NCBI GenBank assembly: GCA_037013685.1
Contig: CM072885.1
Location: 68,365,785-68,429,784, forward strand
Direction: 5' to 3'
Length of the DNA: 64,000 nt
Source: Acridotheres tristis
Lineage: Eukaryota > Chordata > Aves > Passeriformes > Sturnidae
This document shows, piece by piece, positions 37,465 through 46,700 of this stretch (position 1 is the first letter of the stretch; the number at the start of each line of letters is the position of its first letter). Both the position numbers and the translations under genes were made by a program. The notes under the pieces are model-generated. The model searched no databases. It had not been told where the DNA came from and worked only from the letters and a program-made list of their open reading frames with translations.

Positions 37465-38878
37465 AGAACCAAATTGATTATTGTCTGGTCTGGGTCTTTC
37501 TGCACTCTGTGGACAAGAGGGGCAAGGGTGCAAAGCACAAGAGCTGGGGGGAAGAGAGGGTTGTTGCTGGAGACTTTGCTGGTTGTGGGCAAAATTTTAG
37601 GTGAGTTGAAATAAAATAAGTTCAGGAGTTAAATTCATGGTATAGAGGAAATGCCTCCCATCCTATATGCATGTAAAGGATTCATCATCTCCTCCTGGTG
37701 GGCTGGTGTTGGCACGAGTGGGCTTTGACTGGGCAGGGAGAGGGGCTGGTGGTGGCCACAACAGCCTATGCCTGGTGGGGCTTCCTGCTGCTCCTTGGCT
37801 GTCAGCAAACGTCTGGGAACTGCCTGGAAAGGTCACACCTAATCCTGCTCTTGGGTTGGCTCACACCAGGCCTGGTGCCCACAGCTGAGCTGTGCTTTTG
37901 TCAGTTCCTTCACTCAAGGTGAGTGTTCTGCAGTGACTCGTAAGAGAGGCAGCTCCTGTTAATGACCTCTGCAGCATGATGGATGTCTCAGGATGGATTA
38001 TTACTACCAGTATTGTTATTTTAATGAAAAGTAAATTCAAGGAACATGGAGAATGTCGGTATCAGCTTTCACACCAATTATGACTACACTAAAAGTAGCT
38101 GCCACATTTGAATATGAATTGGGTTTGTTTCCAGAAAGAAGAGTGATACTGAAAAGCTGTCTGGGCAGGATAAAATTATATGTCCCACGTCCTCTGTGTG
38201 TAGTTGTGTCCCTGCTCTGCCCTTTCCCGAGAATCATTTGCTTCATTCATTGCCAAGTACCTGAGAATGGATTGGAGTGCTGCAATCAAGGTGAGTGTCT
38301 GAGGCCATTGCCTAACTTTCTAACGAGCTGGAAAGAAATTAAGTACATGATCAGGATGGAAGAGCTGATTGGTTTCGCTGAAGCTATTAAAGGCTTCCTT
38401 GCAAAATCGAGTTCTTTCTCCCTTTATCTGTTTTTAACCCTTGCTTCCCGTGTGGCATCAAAGCAACTTGTTTGAACCAAACTCTCCTGCTGCACAGTGC
38501 TGCTGTATCTGCCTGGAATGCCTGAGCTGAAATTCTCCAGGCTGATTTCCAGGAGTGCAGAGCACTAATGTGGTTGGAATGAAGTTGCTTAAAAAGCTTG
38601 ATTCCTTGGAGAGTGTATGTGGTGATCCCTAAGTGCATATTGCTCTTGAAGAAGGAATACTGGCCTTGAGTGCAACATGGCAACATGGAGAATGCCACAC
38701 CTGGTCATCTCTAGGTTTGAGCAATGAGCAGTGAAGGAAAAGTGTGGGTGGAAACTGCCCAACATGACCAAGGCAGCTGCTGTGAGAGCCCTGCAGTGTG
38801 AGCAGTTCCTTATTCCTTGTTCCTGCTCCTTGGGAGCCCAGCACTCCTGGGTGAGTGCACAGAGCTGGATCTTATCCC

Positions 38879-39090
38879 GGAGTCACAGGGTGGTTTGGGC
38901 TGGAAGGGACCTTAAAGATCACGTAGCTCCAACCCCTCTGCCATGGACAGGGACACCTTTCCAACCAGACCAGGTTGCTCAGAGCCATGTTCAAGCTGGC
39001 CTTGAACACTACCAGAGATAGGGCAGCCACAGCTTCTCTGGGCAACCTGTACCAGTGTCTCATCACCCTCATAGTGATGAAGATTTCTGG
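38879..39090 (-). mobile_element. CR1 LINE 3' end fragment
   Basis: On the + strand it reads GTCACAGGGTGGTTTGGGCT, then GGAAGGGACCTTAAAGATCA, CCAACCCCTCTGCCATGGAC, a stretch on TTCAAGCTGGCCTTGAACAC, and GGGCAACCTGTACCAGTGTC. This is the antisense of the terminal few hundred bases of avian CR1. The insertion is 5'-truncated as usual and lacks the reverse transcriptase region. It is better preserved than the fragment at 25720. Confidence 0.9.
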
Positions 39091-41612
39091 CATTTCTGGA
39101 AGCTTCACCTTTGCCTTTCTCCAGTAAAATTCATGTTTAAACTACAGAGGTGTTGGTGTTCCTGAGCAGGGAGAAGCTTGCACTGGAGATTCACCATGAA
39201 CTCGTTTAGTAGCAGCTTCATCTCTGTAGTGGCATCACTGAGCACAGAGTGTCTTTACAGCATAAAACTGAACTGGTCTAGTTGTAAATGAGATGGGAAA
39301 ATCACTGGCCTGGCTGAGTTCCCAGAGCAATGGTGAGTTTCCCTTAGAGAGGCAAATGCCACCCAGCCGGTTCCAGTGCCTGGCTGTGCTCTCACCTCTA
39401 ACCCTGCCCGACCTGTGCCGGTGTTTTGGGGGTTGTCTTGGCGCTGGCTGGAGCTGAGCTCCCCCAATCCCAAGTTTTCTGTGTGGCTCTGGCCAGGCTG
39501 CAGGGCTGGCGCTGGCAGACGGGGCTGTGGGGTGGCATCTGCTGCTGGCACGGGAAGCCACCCCCCCTGGGAGGGAGCAGCCGCTGCCACCACCTCCCTG
39601 CCACCTCCTGGCCACGGTGGCCAGCCTGGACTCTGCCTTGGCTCTGGCCCAGCTCCCCATCCTGCTGCCTGCAGGGGCAGCCAGGCTGGGATTGCTGCCT
39701 TTGCCAGGGAGCCTCCTGCCAGCTTGGAAAGTGATATTCTGTCCCTCAGGGCTGGGCAGGAGGAGGTGACAGCAGGCTCCAGCCCCTGCTGCCAGGGCTA
39801 AAGAAAGTCACTGCTGGCTGAGACAGACAAGCAAGAGCAGCTGGGAGCTTTGGCTGGTGTCACTGCTATGGGGGTTTGTCTCCTTCCCTGCTGCCCACGA
39901 GAGGCCAACCCTTGGTGCAAGAGTGGCCTCCAGTGAGGCTGGCAGCTCCTGCCACTGTCCCCACTCTTCCTGGAGGAGAGCTGAGGAGCAGCCATGCACA
40001 TCCCCGTGTGACACAGGCTCTGCTCCTGGGAAGGACAGTGGCAGCTGCCTGGTCCTGGAGAGCCAAACAGGTCTAAAGACAAGGCTCAGTGCCCAGCCCT
40101 CCTCTGCTGCCAGCAGGGGCCTGCCTGGGGAGAGTGGGGGGTGTCAGGGCTCCCAAAATTTCAGGCAGCCGCAGCAGCAGGAAGCAAAGCAGGAAGGGCC
40201 GATGAAATTTCCATAGCAGAAATGTGGTGGAGTCTGAGTGGGGCCATTGCAGAGTGCTGTGGCTGTGGCTGATGTCACGGAGACGGTGACAGAGGTGTTT
40301 GAATGACAGGAGCTGTAAAGGCTCCTGTCAAGGGCAGGCAGAGGTGGCTCGGGGGAACAGCCTGTGCTGGGATGAGGGAGCTCCTCGGTGCCTGGGGGAC
40401 AGGAGCAGCAATTCCCCCTCAGTGAGAGCCCAGCTGCTGATGGAGTGTTTAGCACATGGGTGTTTGATGCTCCTTCTCTTCTTGCTTTGGAGAATTGGCT
40501 TAGCACAAATGTATCTGCTGCATTGGGCTGCCCTCAGCACTCCTCTCTTGCAAGCAGAGGCTTGTGAGAGCTCAGGCTTTCTGTGCTGACAGTGCCACTG
40601 GGCTTTCTCAGCAGAAAAAGCAACTCTGAGGAGCTTGAGGTGTGCATGAAACCAAGCAGAACCGTGGTACTGGTCCTTGGCTGTGGCAGAGATGGGCCAC
40701 AGCCACCTCTTAACATACCTGGGGCATTGGCTCCTGCCTGCAGCCACTGCTATACCCAGCCTGGCATGTGCCAGTCTCTTGCTAAATCCAAACCAGCTCA
40801 GGCCAGCCTCCTTTTGTGCCTGATCCCAACTGCAAACAGCTGCTGTAAATCCAGGGCTGATTTTCCCACTGTTTTATAGAATGAAGTCATCCCTGTGTGG
40901 CCGCAGTTGAAGCCAGCAGCCTGCTCTGTCCCCAGCCCTGAGTCTGGGTGTGTGTGACTGCAAGGTGTGTGTCCCTGCCCACCACAGCGCCTGGGGGAGA
41001 GCCAGCCTTACCTCAGCCTGCCGTGGGGTGTTTCTGAAGCCTGTAAGGAGTGTCAGGGAGAGAATTCAGGCCCCTTCCCATCTCCTTGTCCCCCTGCCTG
41101 TGAGGAAATCGGCTGCAGATTTTTGGCTTGTGAAGCCCGTGATCTGTGCAGCAGTGAGACGTGGGTCTGATGGACAGCCCTGCCTGCAGAGCACCACCCG
41201 GGAATTTTCCCCCATTGCATCTTGTCCTAAGAGCACAAACCCTGCTGCCTCTGGTTGGTGTGCTCACAGGGGCGGGGTCTGGCAGGAAGGACAGCTGGGA
41301 TTTAGGGAGTATCAGGATGGCAGCAGGATGCTGCTCAGTTGGAGGTGAGAGATGGCTCCTCTCACAGCTGCTCCACTGCTGCTTGGATCCTCCAGCCTCA
41401 GCTCGCTGTTTGCTTTTGCTGACCTATTTTCATCTGCTGTGCCCAGCACATGGCTGAAGAAGTTGGAAGCTAAGGCAGCTGCTTTTCCTGGGGATTTTTT
41501 TCTTGCTGAAGGGCCATGAGTCACTATCTCTGTCAGAGCATGAAATGGAATTTGCTTAACTCCGTGTTGGAGCCCAGAATTGGGTAGATTTGCTTATGGC
41601 CTCCTTCGCTGC

Positions 41613-41648
41613 AAAAAAAACCCCAACAACAACAACAAAACAACAAAG
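41613..41648 (+). repeat. A-rich / (CAA)n simple repeat
   Basis: Eight A, then CCCC, then repeated CAA units to about 41648. Intergenic simple repeat with no associated element recognised. Confidence 0.8.
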
Positions 41649-42749
41649 AATCCAGGAAGCTGTTCCTGGTGTGTGCTCAGGTTTTGAGTCAGGCAAATCT
41701 TTGCTTGTATTTCTCAGTTTAAGAAATAATCCAGTTCTGACCCCTGTCTCACCTGTGGACAAACTCACTGAGCCAACTAAGCCAGGTATAACTCTGGTCT
41801 TACCCTCTCAGTGCAGGTACTTCTGCAGGACTGTGTTTATTGTGGGTTAGTGCACTTGAAGCCAAGCATGGCTCATCCACAGCAGAGCAATGTGCATTTC
41901 TGTGTCCCGTTTAAGCTCAGTAGACATGGGGCTGCTAATCCTTTCTGACAGGGAGGTCATCCTTGAGAGTGGTGCCCCAGGAGAGCAAGGCACCACAGGC
42001 AGGCTGTGGGGCTGGGGGAGCTGTGCCAGCCCAGGGGTGCCCTGGCCCAGCGGCTCCTCCATCTGTGAGCAGCTCCTGGCTCCTCAGCCTTGACAGCTGC
42101 CCCTTCTCTCTCCATCCTGCCTTCATCTCCCCTGGCTGCTCTGGCTCTGATAAGGTCACTGCCTCTGAAGCCTGGAACCTTCTCCACCTCCACTTTTACT
42201 TCCAGTACTGCAGTGGTTCCTCTCCTCTTTGCTGTAGCACTGCCCTCCAGCCAGGCAAAACCCCACTGCGGGACTCTAAGGTCCTGGAAGGTCCCTGCCA
42301 GCACCTGGCTGGGACTGATCCTGTTCCTTTAGTGTCAGGTGACACGGGTGGCCAGAAGGACAGCAGCCCTAGCATGCCTGGAGTGTGTTTGTGTGTGCCT
42401 GCTGAGCAGGGCAGGGACAGAGCTGGTGTGAGGATGAAGCTGCTCTGGAGTCCAGCCTGGCAGTGCTGGCTGTGGGAGTGGGTGCCATGGTGGCCCTGGA
42501 GAGGAGCCTGCAGCTCCCCATGGCAGGGCACGTGTGGGCAGTGCTGCTTGTCAGGCAGCGAGCCAGGAGGGTCCTTGTCCTGCAGGAGGTGACATCTTGG
42601 TGTGACGAGCCACACAGAGGGCATGGAGGGGTGCAGGAGGCTCCTAAAGTGACCAGGGAAAGGCTCTGCTGCTGTACTACCCTGCTGCCCTGGGGCCACC
42701 ACAGCTCTGTTTGCAGTCCCCCCAAACATGCTGAAGCTATGGTGTCTAT

Positions 42750-43618
42750 GTAGAACATGCCATATATTTATTTTTAACGAGATGGTATGGAACAGTTCAT
42801 ACAAAAAGAAGAAAAAAGGGGTGATCACCACCCATTGTCCATAAAGCTCTGTGAGAAATGGCCCATGCCCACCAGCTGGGAATGCCAGGCTCAGGGCAGG
42901 GAGCAACCAAGGGCAGCTGCCATGAGCAGGGCAGTGCTGCTTCGAGGGGAAAAGTGCCTGTTTCTTAGCTGCTTCTGCAATGAAGAGAGCAGGTAAGTCT
43001 CTTCTGGTGGGTCATACAAAACCCCTTTCCAGAAGAAAGTCCACATGTAGACAAGAACCTGGATGCTGCTTTTGCAGTGCTAGGAGAGGTTTCCCTGGCA
43101 GAGCTGGCACGACTCTCCAGTCGAGCTGTGCTGCCTCCCACTGTCCAGCTGCAGGTGAGGTTGGTGCAGTTCAGCTTTGGTGCCGTGTTCCACCCCCAAG
43201 ACCAGGACATGCTGCTTGCACACCCGGGTGCCCAAAATCCCGGCGGCTCCCCCCGAGGGACAGGCAGGTGATGTCCCCTGCCCTCCTAAAGCCAACTCTG
43301 CTCCTCCGAGCCCTCTGCCGCCTGTAGCCCAGGTAGCTCCGTGGGAGGCAGGCTGATGTGGAATGTTCTCCGTGCCCATGATCGCAGCACTCCGGGCTGT
43401 GAGCGCTGTCGGGGAGGAGCCGCTCAGCAGCTGCTGTGCCAGGAGCTGCCCCTCGCGTCTTCTTTTGCCACAGGCTTCCAAGGAGGCGGCAGCTCCCACC
43501 GTAGGCACCGTGCCGGACCCTGGGGTGAAGAACACCTCGGGAAGCCGCAGAGGGTGTCCCAGAAGGGGACCCCATCTCCTCCCCCTGTCCCGCCGGGTCC
43601 CTGCCGCGTCAGGCAGTG
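42750..43618 (-). other. CACNA2D4: CACNA2D4 3'UTR (inferred)
   Basis: Sequence after the TGA stop on the - strand, to just past the first AATAAA. It is CpG- and GC-rich in its first ~500 bases, which leaves a 194-codon stop-free stretch overlapping the stop in another frame; that stretch has no recognisable family. Length, about 0.87 kb, is inferred from the poly(A) signal. Confidence 0.6.
42767..42772 (-). terminator. CACNA2D4: Poly(A) signal AATAAA for CACNA2D4
   Basis: The + strand reads TTTATT, so the - strand reads AATAAA followed by TATATGG. It lies about 850 bases after the CACNA2D4 stop and is the first canonical hexamer I see on that strand. Its G/T-rich downstream sequence on the - strand is modest. 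Confidence 0.6.
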
Positions 43619-43705
43619 TCACCGCAGGAGCAGCACCAGGGGCAGGAGCAGCAGCGTCGGACACACAGAGATCCCGGCAGTGCCACCGCAGTCCTGGGCA
43701 TTTTC
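43619..43705 (-). CDS. CACNA2D4: CACNA2D4 last coding exon, C-terminal hydrophobic tail
   Basis: TCGCAG acceptor above 43705. Encodes [16 protein letters not shown], then [12 protein letters not shown] and TGA. Only 28 residues; the last leucine-rich stretch is about ten residues, ending in R. Alpha2delta proteins have been reported as GPI-anchored, and small residues (CGG, TAG) upstream of the hydrophobic tail fit a cleavage/attachment site. Confidence 0.93.
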   Translation of the reverse strand, partial: ENAQDCGGTAGISVCPTLLLLPLVLLLR

Positions 43706-46700
43706 CTGCGAGATGGGAGACAAGAAGTCAGCCCGCCTGCTGCCTGTCACCTTCGGGAGAGGGAGCAATGCCTGTGGCCGAAATATCCCCAGGAGCTAAG
43801 GAAGGGACTGGTGTGATTCCTGTTGGCCACGCAGCCCCCATGGGCTCGGAAGCCTCCTCGGCTCCTAGCAGGGTGTGTGTGTGTGTGTGTGTGTGCTTGC
43901 TCCTAACCCTGTGGTTTCCGAGCTCAAGCCCTTCCCATGTGGTGCCAATGTGAAATCCTCCCTCTAGGAACCCCCTCGGGGATTCAGGGCCGTGCAGGTT
44001 CCAGCCCATGCCAGGGTAGCAGAGGAGACACTTTGGGCACAGCCATGCCCCTGGTGCCCTCCGGCCGCCCGCTGTCCCTCCCTGCCCCGCTGTCCCGGGA
44101 TACCTCAGGGTGGAAGGCGTGGCACGAGTCCGGCCGCCGGCGCAGCTTCTGCGAGCGCATCCGCTCACACTTCACTGAAGCGTTGTGTGCGAGGCTGTTA
44201 AGGACCGACAGTGCGGGCAGGGAAAGGGGATGGATGCCACACACACCCGCGGGGCTCCGGTGTGCGTTTGGCTGGGTGTAAGTGCACCAGCGGGGAGGAC
44301 AAGGGAAGGGCAGGTCACCCCGAGCGGGCTGGAGACCTCTCCAAGCCGGGCCGTGCTCTGCACGCCCATGGCAATGGCAGCAGAAGCACATTTTCCACCC
44401 TGGCAAACATGGAGATGACAAGGCCTGTGGAGCCCTGCATCCCTGCTGTGCATGGAAGGATATATTTGACCTCTTTTGCATCCATTGGGACGGGTGGGAA
44501 GACACTGCAATCGCAGACAGTGTCCGTGACGAGGAGCAGGAGGTTACTGCTGATGATCTGCTGTGCCACAAACATCCTGCAAGGGAACAGCAGGTGAGAA
44601 AATGCATAACTCTCCAGCCCAGAGCAGCTGCCCTGGCATTGCCTGAACCACAGCAAAGAAATGGAAAGAAAACAGAGATCATTGGAAACAGGGTGCCAGC
44701 AGAAAGCAGGAGAGACCAGTGAGCAGGAGTAGACAGGGAGAAGTGCCATAGGCACTCCTCTTTGGCCTCCTTTTTGGCTCTGAACTGGCTCAAATCTACA
44801 ACTCCATGCTAGGCACAAAAGTCAAAACCAACCCAAGAATCCAGCTAACCAGCCAAACCCAACAGAAGCCCTTCCCAGACGGGGCAGCATGTCAGAGCAG
44901 ATGACACCTGAGCGAAGCCTGGCTTCACCCAGAGGTATGTCAGTGCCTGTTTAATGTATATTTATGTGTGGGCTTGTACAATGCAAGGTGTCTGTATTCT
45001 GTGGTCCTGGTAGGAACAGAGCTGTGCTAAATTTCACCTTACTGGAGAGAGAAATAGAGGAACCCAGTTAACACTGTGGCTACACTGGTGTGATGGGACT
45101 GACCAACTGGTGTTTGGCAGGGAGCCAGCATGTCCTGGAGGCACTGGGCACAGGGAAGGAACAGGGACATCAGGCCCAGTGTGCCTGCACTGGTGGCAGG
45201 GCTGCAAGGCTGCAGCTGGTGCATGGCTCAGTGACTCCCAAGTCACTCACTTGGCCAGTGCAGTGGGCACATCCCCAGAAGCCTGTACTTCTATTCCAGA
45301 AGAGAATCCCTCAAGAGAGGGCTTCTGGAATAGAAGTACAGGCTTGTGGGAATGTGCCCACTGCAGTGGCAGAGCTGACTGTGCTGGAGGAGTGCCCAGT
45401 GTCCCTGGTTATTCACCACCTGGCCTTGCTGCCTTCCAGCCTCTGGGGATTTCTGTGTCCCCTTTTAAAGGTGACACACGTCAGCTGACCATTCATTAGT
45501 GCTCCCTGACTAATGACTGCCTTGGGAGCTTTGACAAGCAGCCTTCAACCCATGCACAGACTCAGTCACCAGCACAGAGATGCCCCATGCATCAGTCAAT
45601 CCACAAGCCAATGTTTTTGCCCAGGATGGAGCACCCAGCTTACCCTGCTCCACAGGAGCTTGTGGAATGTGATCAGGAATGCCTCCATGCCCTGGCTAAT
45701 GCTAACTAGCCACGGAGCCTGTGGTGGGGGTGTCTCTCCCACATATCTGGATAAAAGATGCACAAGATGCACCTGGGAGCCAGAGGCTGTAACTACAAAG
45801 GAGCCAAGCAGGGCACAGCATCCACTGCTCCAGCACTGGTGAGGTGCTGCCTCCAGCAGGGAAGAGACAGTCCCAGGCTTTGTTTGTGGCAGAGATCTGG
45901 CAGCCAAAGAGGTCACTCAGTTCCTCTGGATGTGCCCAGAGCTTAATACAATACCTTGTTGCCATCAAATCTGCAGTCTCTTCTGAAACAATGTTTGGCA
46001 AGGCTCTGGTTTTCCTAGAGCCATGCTGACCAGTGAGGCTGTTTTTCTAACCTTTAAGTCTTTCCTGCAGTTGATCCAATACTGAAGACTAGGTAGGATT
46101 TTTTTTTTTTTTAGGAGAAATTTCAGTCAGATCTCATGTTAGGAAAAGCTGAATCAGTGGAAATTCATCTTTTTGTCACCTTTCGACATGTGATTGCTGA
46201 TGGCGCTGTGCAACCACTGAAAATATCCTCTTTTCACAATGACTTTCCTGTTACTTTTGACTGTCCATTCACTTGCAATGAAAATGGGTAGTAAAAAAGT
46301 GGACTCTTATTTTTAGTTTTTTCAGTCTAACACTTTTTTTCCCCCATCCCTGTTTTTTTTGTTTATTTTTGTAGAAATACAGAAAAGAGGGAAAATGAAA
46401 AAAAAAAGGGAAAACTTTCTAAGAAAGCTTTTGCCAGAAACATGAAAGAACAGAAAAAGTTCCTTTCTGAAATCTGTGGATGGAAAGATACATATTTAAA
46501 TGCTGTTCTCTTTGTTCTCCAGCCACCTCTGCTTATTAACAGATGGGGTTTTTTTCTGATTAAGAATCAGTACCCTGGTCTCTTCACCTCTCTGTGTCCA
46601 GCATGGCTCTGTGGCCAGAGCTGTGGATGTTGTGGTGGCCGTGCCACGGGCACAGTGGCTTGTGACCCTTCTCCTGTTGCTGCCATGCCCAGCAGCCCTC

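Larger units (their letters stand above)
34828..37480 (+). other. ADIPOR2: ADIPOR2 3'UTR, end uncertain
   Basis: Sequence after the TAG stop carries several AATAAA hexamers. The proximal pair (35274-35279 and 35376-35381) would give a 3'UTR of about 0.5 kb. A distal hexamer at 37459-37464 would give about 2.6 kb, close to the long 3'UTR I remember for human ADIPOR2. A G/T-rich stretch follows both 35274 and 37459, as expected of downstream elements. The interval also contains a T30 tract at 36067-36096. Which sites are used cannot be read from the genome alone. Confidence 0.55.
37481..42749. other. Intergenic region between the two convergent 3' ends
   Basis: No gene was recognised. From about 39.3 kb the DNA becomes GC-rich, producing many overlapping stop-free stretches of 100-210 codons on both strands; none resembles a known family. 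Named contents are a CR1 3' end (about 38879-39090, - orientation) and an A-rich/CAA repeat (41613-41648). If the distal ADIPOR2 signal is used, the two transcripts would end roughly 5 kb apart. Confidence 0.7.

Noticed and set aside
38053..38475. 140-codon + strand frame between the genes
   Set aside because: No family recognised and no splice, promoter or poly(A) context. A retropseudogene was considered, but there is no A-tail or homology.
39235..40750. Clusters of overlapping 100-140 codon frames on both strands
   Set aside because: A product of high GC and scarce stop codons. No frame resembles a known protein and opposing frames are equally long.
42196..42906. 236-codon open frame on the - strand
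   Set aside because: It runs across the CACNA2D4 poly(A) signal, is low-complexity and GC-driven, and overlaps a 209-codon frame on the other strand. No family resemblance.
43080..43664. 194-codon frame overlapping the CACNA2D4 stop in another frame
   Set aside because: Rich in A, G, P and R, as expected of translated GC-rich 3'UTR. The true frame ends at 43619 by family alignment.
43706..44103. Last CACNA2D4 intron as a second U12 intron (donor GTATCC)
   Set aside because: The rest of the donor (CGGG) departs from the U12 consensus and there is no TCCTTAAC-like branch site near the acceptor.
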